From contig JASANH010000048.1 of the NCBI GenBank assembly GCA_030248295.1, positions 1 to 64,000 on the forward strand: a stretch of DNA of 64,000 nucleotides, read 5' to 3'. The notes beneath the pieces were generated by a model that saw only the letters and a list, made by a program, of their open reading frames with translations, searched no databases and had not been told where the DNA came from. The stretch is from Mesodorylaimus sp. YZB2_4 (taxonomy: Eukaryota; Nematoda; Enoplea; Dorylaimida; Dorylaimidae). Within the stretch, counting starts at the first letter, position 1, and each line of letters begins with the position of its first letter. A program made the position numbers and the translations under genes. Shown piece after piece: positions 10,690-19,680 of the stretch.

Positions 10690-12295
10690 TATCGGAGTAT
10701 TGATCTGGATCGATTTCTTCCTCTGGCACAGTTGGATCGATATCTCGGATCTGAGCTAGAACAGAAGAAGCAGGTTCTGTGTACCCTGTACTTACTTCTT
10801 CGCAAGTTGGAACTAGTTGCGTGGAAATGCTCGCTTGCTGTTTTTCCGAGAATGCGGCTGGATCCATAGACCCGTCTGGCAATGGTGGGAATCGTTTCCG
10901 TAACTGGAGCAGATCGTGCCCTGTTGGAATGCGCAGACGGATTCGAAATGGTGGCTTTTGATCGACCTTGTACCGCGTGGTGATTGCTGGACCGAACGTA
11001 CCAACCAATAGGGGCGCAACCCCGGGTAACCGTGCGAAGAAGAATTCTCTGACTCTTGGTGGCCACCGCTCATTCGCTGGTGCCCGCAACACTGCAGACT
11101 CCGTTTGTTCGGGCGATAGGTGGTGGACCAACAAAAATTCACAATAATGCACTGATCGATTTTCTTTGGCGTGTTTAGAGGACATTCGTTTGAGGATAGG
11201 CCTTGTGCCAGGAACCGGCACTTGAAGGACTTGGACATCCATTTCAGGGCGGTGCAATGAGGCTTCGGGCGGATCTTTGTCGATAACTTCGCCGTGAATT
11301 TCCAATTGGTAGTCGTTCCTGCTGATGTATTCTTCAAATTGCTGCTGAGCACGGGCATCCCAAGCATCATTCAGGATGTCTCCATGAGGAATACGACTCA
11401 AAATATCGGCATTAATATTGGTTCGTCCTGGTCGATAGATCACTTCGAATGTGAAATCTTGAAGTGCCAAGGTTAGCTGGCCCAAGGCGCCATCAAAGAT
11501 TTTTCGAGTGAACCACTTGACTAATTGGGCATGATCGGTATAGACGGTAAATTGGACACAGGCTAAATAGTGTCGCCATCGGCACACTGCCCACACAATG
11601 GCTAATGCTTCCTGGGCAGGGACACTGAGTTTCAGTTCCGAATCAGTGAGACGTCGGGATGCACATTTGATCATCCAGCGCAGCTGATCGGGGTCTTTTG
11701 GATTATTCTGCTCAAGGACTGCACCCAACGCAAGACCACTCGCATCTGTGGTCACCGTGAATGGCAAATTGAAATCAGGATATCGAAGCACTGGTTCGGA
11801 CGTTAATGCTGCCTTCAAGTGATTGAATGCACGGGTATGCGTTTCATTCCAAAAGTCACGTTCTTTCTGACATCGTCCATCATTCATCAAATCGTACAAT
11901 GGTTTAGCGATTCGGCTGAATGCTGGTACAAACATACGATAGTAACCTGCAAGGCCCAAAAAACTATGTAGTTGTTTGGCAGTTTGCGGGATTGGCCATT
12001 GCTTGATAGCATCGACTTTGGACGGTAGTGGCCGGATACCATTGTTGTCGACCACATGACCCAAATACTGGACTTCTCGTTGGCCAAAAAAGCATTTTTC
12101 CGCTTGCAGTTTGAGATTAGCTTCCCGAAATCGGTGGAACACTTGCTCGAGATGATGACAATGCGTTGGCATATCTGGACTAAAAATAATTATGTCATCA
12201 ATATAAGCCATGCATACCTGCCATGTTAGACCGTTGAGGACCGTTTCCATGAGGCGTTGAAAAATAGCTGGTCCATTGATGACACCATAAGGCAT
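10496..12295 (-). CDS. Reverse transcriptase (palm/thumb) and RNase H of the gypsy-like element
   Basis: Starts inside the RT domain at MPYGVINGPAIFQRLM. The catalytic YIDD box is at residues 32-35. The thumb and connection follow, then Ty3-type RNase H with TDASG, an E in QEALAIVWA, YTDH and NADILSR. After RNase H comes about 290 residues without a recognisable domain, including a Pro/Arg-rich stretch and an acidic end (PEEEIDPDQYSDNE). An integrase zinc finger or DDE core would be expected here and is not seen. The last residues, overlapping the dUTPase frame, are probably read past a frameshift. The beginning of RT lies in the frame of 12226-13047. Confidence 0.85.
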   Translation of the reverse strand: MPYGVINGPAIFQRLMETVLNGLTWQVCMAYIDDIIIFSPDMPTHCHHLEQVFHRFREANLKLQAEKCFFGQREVQYLGHVVDNNGIRPLPSKVDAIKQWPIPQTAKQLHSFLGLAGYYRMFVPAFSRIAKPLYDLMNDGRCQKERDFWNETHTRAFNHLKAALTSEPVLRYPDFNLPFTVTTDASGLALGAVLEQNNPKDPDQLRWMIKCASRRLTDSELKLSVPAQEALAIVWAVCRWRHYLACVQFTVYTDHAQLVKWFTRKIFDGALGQLTLALQDFTFEVIYRPGRTNINADILSRIPHGDILNDAWDARAQQQFEEYISRNDYQLEIHGEVIDKDPPEASLHRPEMDVQVLQVPVPGTRPILKRMSSKHAKENRSVHYCEFLLVHHLSPEQTESAVLRAPANERWPPRVREFFFARLPGVAPLLVGTFGPAITTRYKVDQKPPFRIRLRIPTGHDLLQLRKRFPPLPDGSMDPAAFSEKQQASISTQLVPTCEEVSTGYTEPASSVLAQIRDIDPTVPEEEIDPDQYSDNESCTQSNSEDQNEAFVQIVNPDFQYDDVDIIGRSSARGIAQRTEIPVLRSINRMGHPSTKTHG

Positions 12296-12409
12296 GGTCT
12301 TGTACTGGAATAAACCGAATTGCGTGCAAAAAGCGGTCTTGTGAGCCGTTTTCGGATCGAGCGCAATTTGATGGTAGCCGCTGGCCGCATCCAGCGTGGA
12401 AAAACTGCC

Positions 12410-13068
12410 GACCCTTTGAGCGTATCGAGAACATCACGAATATTCGGCAGCGGGTACATGTCTTGGGCAGTTTGCTTGTACAGCTCGCGATAGTCAATGC
12501 AGAATCTGGTTGTGCCATCTTTCTTACGGACCATGACGATTGGACTAGCATAGTCACTGTAGGATGGCTCGATTTTCTCCAATTCGAGATACGTCTCCAA
12601 AAATTCTTTGAGAGCTGGGATCATTGGTGGTGCAACTCGTCGATGAGGTTGTTTAGCAGGCGGGTGCACACCAGTATTGATGCGATGTTGAACCAAATTG
12701 GTAGTGGCTAGATGTGCATCGTGAAAAGCAAACACATCAGCATCAGTCTCGATGATACGCAGCATTGCTTGTTCTTCGTCGGTCCACAATTGCTTTGTGG
12801 GATCACCGATTTTGACTCGTTCCATCACGCCATTACGATGCTCCTCGGTTCCGATAGCAGGGATGTGGGAGGTGTGTTTCTTTGGAGCCGTTGTCTGCGG
12901 ATCAGGCACTGACCGCTTGCTCACCGCACAGGCACTTAGAGTCGAGCTTGCTGGGCTTTCCTTAGAAACTACAACTTCGTTAATAAGGGCAACTGAATCA
13001 GGACTTACTGCACGGTAAACGAATGGATCAGCTGCGAATACATTCATGATGGAACCGTTGAGCTCGCG
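12410..13068 (-). CDS. Protease-RT linker and RT fingers of the gypsy-like element
   Basis: Same frame as the gag-protease ORF, from which it is separated only by the TGA at 13069-13071. It contains the spacer and the RT N-terminal region: HRRVAPPMIPALKEFLETYL, the FCIDYREL block and MYPLPNIRDVLDTLKGSAVF. The frame fails at a short T tract near 12405-12412, after which RT continues in the 10496-12295 frame with LDAASGYHQI. The break in a homopolymer could be a real one-base indel or an assembly error. The first in-frame ATG after the TGA is at 13047. Confidence 0.75.
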
Positions 13069-16000
13069 TCATTCGCTGGCCAAATTGAAAACCAATACTT
13101 TGAATTTCGTGGGTGTTTGGCTAGGGTCCCACTTGCCTCGTGGAATGACAATTTCCCATTTGGACCAGCTATCAGTTGTTTGTTCCGTGAAGCATAGCTG
13201 AGGTTGGTTTGTTACTTCGAAATTGATCATTGATTCGACCAACATTCGATGTCTGGGTGGGACGATCGTCGGCTTGACTGTAACTGAACCAATCGGAGCC
13301 GCAGGCCCATGCGTGGCGAATGGAATTTCGATACCATCTAACGGACTGACGTTGTATTTAACTGACTGCGCATGATGACAAATGGTTGCTCCATACCGAT
13401 CAGAAATATCTTGACCCACCAGCATGGTGCGCAGACCTTCGGGATCGTACAGGACCACTACTTCGTGTGCAATTGTAACTGTATCAAACGTGAGGTAGAC
13501 GAACCGAGTGCCCATAATTCGTGGACTATCGTTATCAACAGTTCGTATTTTGAACGGGCATGGTTCACACTCACCGTTCCAATCTGGTCGTATGCGTTTG
13601 TACAGCGTGTGGCCCATGATAGTGATATTGGCACCCGAGTCGAGGATGACTTGAACTCGGCGCCCATCAATTCCGATTATGATTTCAGGTGACTTACGAT
13701 GTTGGAGCCGAACCGTTGGAATGCGATCGTCGGTGCACACGTTTTGACAGACCGCTTCGATTCGACGGAAATACTCTTGGCGCTCAGATTCATCGGCGTA
13801 GACCCAATCCGGTTTGATAGCGTCGGATGGAATCTCATGCGGTGGTCGTTCAAAGAATTTGATTGATTGCTCTTCGTTCTTTGTAGTTGCTTGCGTGACA
13901 GGTACTTGATCTGTTGTACTGGTAGGCAAAACCGAGCCAGCATGGCGACTGAAAACAGAACCAACATTAGCAGTAGTTTGGCTCAGACCCTTGGCCTCAA
14001 TGAGATCTTGTTGATATAATAAAGGACACCGATATGGACCGTGACCAGGCGTACGTCCACATCCGAGCACCTCGCATGGCGGGCGGGAAGGACAGAGCGG
14101 TCGAATGTGCCCTGTTTGGTTGCAATCGGGACAGGTTCGCGTGTCTGAGTCTATAGGTGGAGATGCCTGATACGTGGTATCATACGAGTGACCAGTGATC
14201 GGGCACGTATAGACTCGATTGCCAAGTCCTTGCGGGGGTGGGCGATTTGATGGTCTTTGTCCCGATTGTTGACGTTGGCGTGGCTGATTCTGATTCGCTT
14301 CCTCGTTTCGAGGCGGCTGTTGATTTTGATTCGATCGATTGTGACCTTGACTCTGATTGACATAGGGGTTCTGGTTCAAACTTGATAGTTGTCGTCCGCT
14401 TTGCTGTTGGTTTTGCCATTGGCGTCCCCCTCGGGCACCACCGCGGGCACCGCGCTGAAAATTAGAGCCATGTTGAAAAGCAGGAGTACCTGAGCTCTGG
14501 GCGGCGTTGCGTGGTGGAACTGATATAGGCGCGGACCCCTTGTATCCGTAATTACTCGGATGGTTTGGTGCAGTGCCGCTGGCATACGCACTCGTGTACT
14601 CGTTGTTGACTGCCTCTACCGCTGCTGCCGTTGCTGTAGGTGGCTTGAGGGTAGGGGGATTACGAAGTTGCCACTTAGCCGCCCGTATCTTGATATCTTC
14701 AAACGTCGTGTGTTGTGCGCTATCAACGTAGAAGTCTTGGATTAGCGCAGCTAACGGGGCTGGCATGTTCTTTTGAAATTGCTCAATCAATAACCATCGC
14801 AGTTGTTCTGGCGTTGCTGTTGGAAACGCTTTCTGTGCTGCTTGTTCCAATCGGTCTGCATATTCGGAGAACTTCTCATTCGGGAGCAACTTGGTTTCCC
14901 GAAGTGCAGAGATCAGGTACGATTCGTCTTGGAGTTGGAAATGAGCGCACATATCGCTGACCAGTTGGGCCCATCGCAACGTACTCGAATCGGGATGCTT
15001 GTCGAGATATCGACGAAGCCATCGGCTAGCGTTGTCACCCAAGAAGAATGGGAGGACAGTTATAAGCTCGAAATCAGAATGGGCTTGGAACATCTTCATA
15101 CGCAGTCGATAGTCCAGAAGCCATTCATCCAGAGGGGGAGAACCAGGATCTCCAGTGAATGGTTTGAGGTTTAGTTGCGGCGCCTTTCCTTTGTCCAAGG
15201 CTACTTGGATGCGCGAGCCGGCCAACGTATTCTGCTGTGCGTGTTGTAGCTGACCGGGTGGAGGTGCATTTGCATTGTGAGCTCGTCGACGCTCGTACGT
15301 TGCAAGGTCGATACTTTCGATTGATTGGTCGATGTTGTTACCAGTTGGTGCGACCGTAGCTGGCACAGCTAGGTTGGGGGCAGACGACGATGTCACCTTG
15401 GCTAGCTCGCTGAGCACTGGGGCGATCGTAGCTTGCATGGTTTCCTTGATTAGCGCTTGTAGATCGGATGGTGGATTGGAAGAGGCCGTTGGAACTGGCG
15501 GAGTGACCTGCACTGGAGTCGGCTTTGGTGGATCAATTGGCTGAGAAGGATTCCGACGCAACTGTTCGTTCTCCCGCTGAAGTCGTTGGATCATTGCGGT
15601 TTGCTCCTTGTCCTTCCTCTGCATATCGGTGATTTCATAGGATGCCAATGACAGCTCGTTATCTTGCGCCTGACACCATTCGATCAGTGTCTCGCGAGGG
15701 ACTTGAGACAGGTCGTCGGCCGGTGGAGGGGGCGGAACGATTATCTGACCTTGTACTGGTGGATCAGTGAACTGAACGTGGCGTTGTTGGGGCTGCAAGC
15801 CAGTACCCGAGGACGAGACCTGTTGACTAACTGCAACGTCGGGCTTTGAGCTCGACGGTGTTTCGACTTTCTGCTGTCTGTCCGCTGGCAGGCCCCAGAT
15901 CTTGGCACGGGCATCATACAATAGCGGCTGTCGCGTGGTTGGATGTAGGTACCTGATATCGAGAGGAATCGTTACATAGAAATCGACAAAAACCCCACCT

Positions 16001-16803
16001 GTAGGATAAGTCGTCGTAATCTTATTGAGCCAGAATTGCATCAAATCGGTTTCTGGGCCGAACGTGTGATCCAAGTCGGACTGAGCTCGGGCGTGGGCCG
16101 CAGATGACACTGCTTGGCGAAGTGCGTCAGCGTCGTCTTCATTGCCAGGTTCAGGGGGTGCTTGAGGGACCAATGAACGGAGCACATTCCGCCAGAAGCG
16201 AAGGCTGTCGTACCATTCGAATTGTGACCACGAGAACCAGTCACTGGTTACGATCTTGACGGGGGGGACGTCAAGTGGATCGAACCGTTCTTGGGACTGT
16301 GGCGGATCGTTGGCACGGGGATCTGGATTAGAGCGGGCAAAGGCGGGGCACACCGGGATGACTCCAGTACTGGGTTGGTGACCACCCTGAACAGAGAAGC
16401 GGACATCAGGTTGCTTACTCTGCTCGGCTTTCAGCTTGGCGAGTTTGGCCTGCAGTGCTTGGAGCTGGGATTCGAGCATGGCGGATCGTAGGCGATCTTG
16501 CGCGACTTTCGTTCGTTCTTCGGCCCATTGCTGCTCTCGCCGTTCAATTGCACTTCGTATTGATTCGGCATGACGCCTGGCACTGTCTGCCTCCACGACA
16601 GCTGCAACGGCACGTTCGTACGATTCGGACACTTCTTGACGAAGTTGTTTGGCCTGTTCAACCGAGATGAGCTGTCGTCGAGCTGCAGGGGGTAATCGGT
16701 CGCGCTCATCGGGGGGCGGATCGACGGCCGTGATCTGGACATTAGACTCTTCGACGGGATTCTCGTCGGTGACCTGATCAGCATTTGGCGGCTGATCGGC
16801 CAT
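13069..16803 (-). CDS. Gag-protease polyprotein of the gypsy-like element
   Basis: 1,244 residues from an ATG at 16803. The N-terminal third has a charged coiled coil (about residues 45-140). A long Pro/Gln-rich linker follows. A retrotransposon-type capsid domain begins near LKPFTGDPGSPPLDEW and includes FFLGDNASRWLRRY. A Gly/Arg/Gln/Asn-rich nucleocapsid follows, then one CCHC knuckle (CPDCNQTGHIRPLC) and an aspartic protease with ILDSGANITIMG. The ORF ends in TGA at 13069, and the same frame continues after it. The protease and the following region read smoothly across the stop, which suggests readthrough or a CGA-to-TGA change. Confidence 0.88.
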   Translation of the reverse strand: MADQPPNADQVTDENPVEESNVQITAVDPPPDERDRLPPAARRQLISVEQAKQLRQEVSESYERAVAAVVEADSARRHAESIRSAIERREQQWAEERTKVAQDRLRSAMLESQLQALQAKLAKLKAEQSKQPDVRFSVQGGHQPSTGVIPVCPAFARSNPDPRANDPPQSQERFDPLDVPPVKIVTSDWFSWSQFEWYDSLRFWRNVLRSLVPQAPPEPGNEDDADALRQAVSSAAHARAQSDLDHTFGPETDLMQFWLNKITTTYPTGGVFVDFYVTIPLDIRYLHPTTRQPLLYDARAKIWGLPADRQQKVETPSSSKPDVAVSQQVSSSGTGLQPQQRHVQFTDPPVQGQIIVPPPPPADDLSQVPRETLIEWCQAQDNELSLASYEITDMQRKDKEQTAMIQRLQRENEQLRRNPSQPIDPPKPTPVQVTPPVPTASSNPPSDLQALIKETMQATIAPVLSELAKVTSSSAPNLAVPATVAPTGNNIDQSIESIDLATYERRRAHNANAPPPGQLQHAQQNTLAGSRIQVALDKGKAPQLNLKPFTGDPGSPPLDEWLLDYRLRMKMFQAHSDFELITVLPFFLGDNASRWLRRYLDKHPDSSTLRWAQLVSDMCAHFQLQDESYLISALRETKLLPNEKFSEYADRLEQAAQKAFPTATPEQLRWLLIEQFQKNMPAPLAALIQDFYVDSAQHTTFEDIKIRAAKWQLRNPPTLKPPTATAAAVEAVNNEYTSAYASGTAPNHPSNYGYKGSAPISVPPRNAAQSSGTPAFQHGSNFQRGARGGARGGRQWQNQQQSGRQLSSLNQNPYVNQSQGHNRSNQNQQPPRNEEANQNQPRQRQQSGQRPSNRPPPQGLGNRVYTCPITGHSYDTTYQASPPIDSDTRTCPDCNQTGHIRPLCPSRPPCEVLGCGRTPGHGPYRCPLLYQQDLIEAKGLSQTTANVGSVFSRHAGSVLPTSTTDQVPVTQATTKNEEQSIKFFERPPHEIPSDAIKPDWVYADESERQEYFRRIEAVCQNVCTDDRIPTVRLQHRKSPEIIIGIDGRRVQVILDSGANITIMGHTLYKRIRPDWNGECEPCPFKIRTVDNDSPRIMGTRFVYLTFDTVTIAHEVVVLYDPEGLRTMLVGQDISDRYGATICHHAQSVKYNVSPLDGIEIPFATHGPAAPIGSVTVKPTIVPPRHRMLVESMINFEVTNQPQLCFTEQTTDSWSKWEIVIPRGKWDPSQTPTKFKVLVFNLASE

Positions 16804-16917
16804 TTCGGGCAGAATAATTGGCGAAATCGATGAGTGGCTTGCAAAGCCTGGCTAGTATCGGGCGGGAGTGAGGTGGAGAATCGGTGGATAGGATGCACGG
16901 CTCACACGGGTTGGAGA

Positions 16918-16953
16918 CCGGCAATGGAAACCAATATAAGACCACTTGTCTTA
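16918..16953 (-). promoter_or_regulatory. Primer-binding-site-like sequence and right terminal repeat
   Basis: On the plus strand CCGGCAATGGAAACCA (16918-16933) ends in CCA like a tRNA 3' end. On the element's strand it gives a TGG-initiated primer-binding site. Only one base separates it from the 19-nt terminal repeat (16935-16953). A primer-binding site directly beside the end repeat is the layout expected at the inner edge of a 5' LTR. I have not identified the primer tRNA. Confidence 0.5.
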
Positions 16954-17159
16954 TACTTTAGAAGAGGTTTACTACTCAACCGCACCGAACACGCACAGGC
17001 ATAACACTGAGTAGTCATAACGAGCATCTACCCAAGGGCAAGAGTGCACCGGCACAAAACAAACAAATAGCACATATCAGACAAAGGGAGACCGGTTCCT
17101 AACACAGCAATCACTAAATATTATCAGACAGGCCTAATATCGGACGAGGTCATACTCAT

Positions 17160-18017
17160 TTGTCATGACATGTCACGTCATGTTTTATTTGTAGCCAAAC
17201 GCATAAGCGCACTCAGGGGCTGCAAAACAAGAGGATAAGTACAATAGATGAAAAAAGAGAACAAATGATCACAGTCAAGAAAGAAGAAAGTCTTGAAAAA
17301 AATCACTAAAAAGTAAGCTTTGAAAAAGAAAAACGAAATCGAGTTAAGGAATCCAAGGCAACATTGGCGGCCAGCTCATTCCATAAAACGATGCACGAAA
17401 ATATAAAACATTGTTTGTATGTCTCAAAAAAATGCCTGGGAACTACTAAATGGTGCGGTGCCACATTCCTCTCGCTAGTGCGAAAAGCAGTCTTATGTAC
17501 TAACGGATGATCACCATAAAAATTAAAATCGTGAATGTTGTTGTAAAACTTGTAAAACTGATAGAGTTTCAAACGCTTCCTACGATTGAAAAGAGAGACC
17601 CAGCCAGCCTTGTCTAGGCCTGCATCATACGAAATGTTAAAATCGCTCAAATAAAGACGTAAGGCATAAAATTGAGCGCGTTCCAGTTCATGCACATCCT
17701 GTTTCAAAACTGGGTCCCAGCAAACACATCCATATTCTAAAACTGATCTCACACAAGCATCGTAAACTGTGCCAAGAACTGAAGGAACCACATGACGACC
17801 AAGTTTTCGACGCAAGGCACCCAACATGGAAGTAGCTTTTCGCACAACGCTGCTAACATGTTCGCTAAATTTCATGTCGTTAGTGAAAAGGACGCCCAAA
17901 TACTTAACCTCGTTGTTTACAGTTAGAGGCTGACCGCGCAAAAAAGTTTTGGTTGACGACATTTGCATAACATGATCTTCATTATCCCTTACAATGGTGC
18001 CGAAATACACTAACCTG
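17160..18017 (-). mobile_element. 5'-truncated non-LTR (LINE) retrotransposon
   Basis: The minus strand encodes the C-terminal part of a LINE reverse transcriptase, and a 3' untranslated region with AATAAA-like sequence follows toward 17190. Homology stops near 18010, which is typical 5' truncation. It sits just beyond the right terminal repeat of the gypsy-like element, so one may have inserted into or beside the other. Confidence 0.7.
17306..18010 (-). CDS. Non-LTR retrotransposon RT, C-terminal fragment
   Basis: 234 residues. The thumb/connection signature NNEVKYLGVLFTNDMKFSEH is followed by VRKATSMLGALRR and VYDACVRSVLEYGCVCWDP, the conserved post-catalytic block of jockey/CR1/RTE-type RTs. 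The tail carries RRKRLKLYQFYKF and the block ending WNELAANV, commonly seen at the end of such ORF2 proteins. The RT catalytic YADD region, endonuclease and ORF1 are absent. It is probably a dead copy. Confidence 0.8.
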   Translation of the reverse strand: MYFGTIVRDNEDHVMQMSSTKTFLRGQPLTVNNEVKYLGVLFTNDMKFSEHVSSVVRKATSMLGALRRKLGRHVVPSVLGTVYDACVRSVLEYGCVCWDPVLKQDVHELERAQFYALRLYLSDFNISYDAGLDKAGWVSLFNRRKRLKLYQFYKFYNNIHDFNFYGDHPLVHKTAFRTSERNVAPHHLVVPRHFFETYKQCFIFSCIVLWNELAANVALDSLTRFRFSFSKLTF

Positions 18018-18540
18018 CATGAGCGTGATCACAGATGTCATGACTCCACACCTAATCGCGAGGTACTTGTTGTGTCTGTTGCCAGCCTGCGTCCGAGCGG
18101 CTGATGCCATTTTGTAGGGCTTATACATATGGCCTAGTTTTCTTTAGCTAGCTGATTCATGCACCCGTTACCAGCCTCTGCACAGCTTTCCTTTGGCATT
18201 GCTGCCCTTTTCATTTATGGGATTCGCCCGCTCGCTTTTATGTCTTCACTCGCTATAGCACTAAGCATAAGGGACCATAACAGACTAGCTAGAAAGCACT
18301 TATTTTATGATCATGCTTTTCATTTGCAGGCTGAGGTTTTTCTATTTTTGGGGAAATATATTTTCACTTCCGAGTTTGGTCTTGATTATATGTTGTACAG
18401 GCCACGTTACAACAGTACGCAGTCAAGAGGATTTACTGATCGTGAGTCCGTGGAAGGCACAGTGCAATTGCGGTATGTCATTTTTAAGCCAAGACATGTG
18501 CAAATACTTTCAAACACTACAGTGGAAATATTTGAAAGTA
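18018..18540. other. Spacer between LINE fragment and GPCR gene
   Basis: A plus-strand open frame (18159-18611) overlaps the 3' end of the GPCR gene and has no recognisable domain. I consider it non-coding. Confidence 0.4.
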
Positions 18541-19680
18541 TTATTTACACCCTTTTGCTTCAGCATTCCACATTTTTGAAAGTAATTGAAAATGAGTTTC
18601 ACCATTATTAGCCGTTTCCTGATTTATTCTTTGGTTGCCAACAATCGCCACTTGAACTGTTTTTTGTTGTAATATCAATTTCGTCAATAATTTAGGCATT
18701 GTTCTCTGCAGTTGTAGTCGCAAGTGTGAACTTCTTTTGAAAACAAGAATAGGATGAACAATGCAATAGAGTATTTTCCAAAAATAATTCACATGTACCA
18801 AATATGTTCTAACAATAAAGTCTAATTTTAGTCCATAAACAACTAAAAGTAAGAAAATATGGTTTGGTAAATAGCAGCAAACCATCAAAAGAGTTGAGGG
18901 GATTATGAATCGATTTAATTCAACATTTTGATTTATTTGGAATCTAGAAGTCAACGTGTGTTTTGCCCTGTTCGAACCCATCGTTTCCAATTTCCGTCCA
19001 TTGTAGAAATAGATTGATACAGCGATAATAATGCCGCTTGTTTCAACCGCAATCGTGGAGCTGAGTCGAGCTGCTGCTGCTCCTTTCGTCACTGACAAAA
19101 TATTCTCGCACAATGGCATAATATGGTCGGACGGAATCGATTTGAGCCCTTGAAGCTGGTAAGCCAACGAGGCCGCCCAGACTGAAGGAATCAATACGAT
19201 GGCTAGCCAAGGTGTCTGCGATGATCGATCGTAACTGCGATATCGAACAGTGGAATAAAGGCGCTCCAATAAAATTGATACTAGGGAATATATTGTGCTC
19301 GTGATGGACAAAACGTGCGGCAGTTCCTCCAATCGACAGGAATATGCCGCGGACACTAATCGACAGACGTTGTCTGATTGGCCGTTGATCACAAGTCGAA
19401 TCGCCTTGATGAATGTGGCCACTGCGAACCAGATGAGGATGAAGCTGAGGTGGGCCATCAGCCATCGTAGATTAGAATGGACCACGCGGAGACGCCAAAT
19501 CAAGACGAGTAAGACAGAATTAGAAAAGGCCCCCAAAAGAGACGCTACCATTTCCAAGGAGAGGAGCGTTATGAAAAGAGGGGACGTAACGATATCCTCG
19601 GATACATTGCATGGAATGTCCAGCGTCGTGTTGTCGAAAATGCGAGAACTGTTGGTACTGTTATTCAGGGAGGCGACCAT
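18541..19680 (-). CDS. Seven-transmembrane receptor, Sra/Srab/Sre-like chemoreceptor
   Basis: 379 residues from the ATG at 19680, in one exon. The extracellular N-terminus has several N-glycosylation sequons (around residues 6-25). About seven hydrophobic segments follow: TM1 near 34-62, TM2 73-94, TM3 110-135, TM4 157-176, TM5 203-225, TM6 258-282, TM7 290-314. ERLYSTVRY (139-147) stands in the DRY position. RFQINQNVELNRFIIP (246-261) is like the R-Y-Q..E-N block before TM6 in nematode Sra-superfamily receptors. HPILVF (309-314) replaces NPxxY. The family assignment rests on these motifs only. Upstream (higher coordinates) more than 1.5 kb has no gene. An unusual orphan peptide or chemosensory receptor of another phylum is the alternative. 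Confidence 0.75.
   Translation of the reverse strand: MVASLNNSTNSSRIFDNTTLDIPCNVSEDIVTSPLFITLLSLEMVASLLGAFSNSVLLVLIWRLRVVHSNLRWLMAHLSFILIWFAVATFIKAIRLVINGQSDNVCRLVSAAYSCRLEELPHVLSITSTIYSLVSILLERLYSTVRYRSYDRSSQTPWLAIVLIPSVWAASLAYQLQGLKSIPSDHIMPLCENILSVTKGAAAARLSSTIAVETSGIIIAVSIYFYNGRKLETMGSNRAKHTLTSRFQINQNVELNRFIIPSTLLMVCCYLPNHIFLLLVVYGLKLDFIVRTYLVHVNYFWKILYCIVHPILVFKRSSHLRLQLQRTMPKLLTKLILQQKTVQVAIVGNQRINQETANNGETHFQLLSKMWNAEAKGCK

Larger units (their letters stand above)
8387..16953 (-). mobile_element. Ty3/gypsy-like retroelement lacking a recognisable integrase, with dUTPase-like and exonuclease-like modules
   Basis: Read on the minus strand the order is primer-binding-site-like motif, gag with coiled coil, zinc knuckle, aspartic protease, RT, RNase H, about 290 residues of unassigned acidic sequence, dUTPase-like domain, DEDDy/RNase D-like region and an acidic tail. 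The same 19-nt sequence, containing a 17-nt imperfect-centre palindrome (TAAGAC..GTCTTA), lies at both ends (8387-8405 and 16935-16953). No HHCC or DDE integrase was found between RNase H and the last stop. This copy carries three apparent frameshifts and two in-frame TGA codons. From memory, dUTPase domains and DEDDy exonuclease ORFs have been reported in bdelloid rotifer LTR elements. The absence of integrase could be real or a loss in this copy. Confidence 0.8.

Noticed and set aside
13069-13071. TGA as selenocysteine
   Set aside because: Nothing in the element suggests a selenoprotein, and I cannot identify a SECIS structure. Readthrough or mutation is simpler.
18159-18611. Plus-strand 150-codon frame with hydrophobic stretches
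   Set aside because: Overlaps the GPCR 3' end antisense; no family features and no splice signals supporting it.
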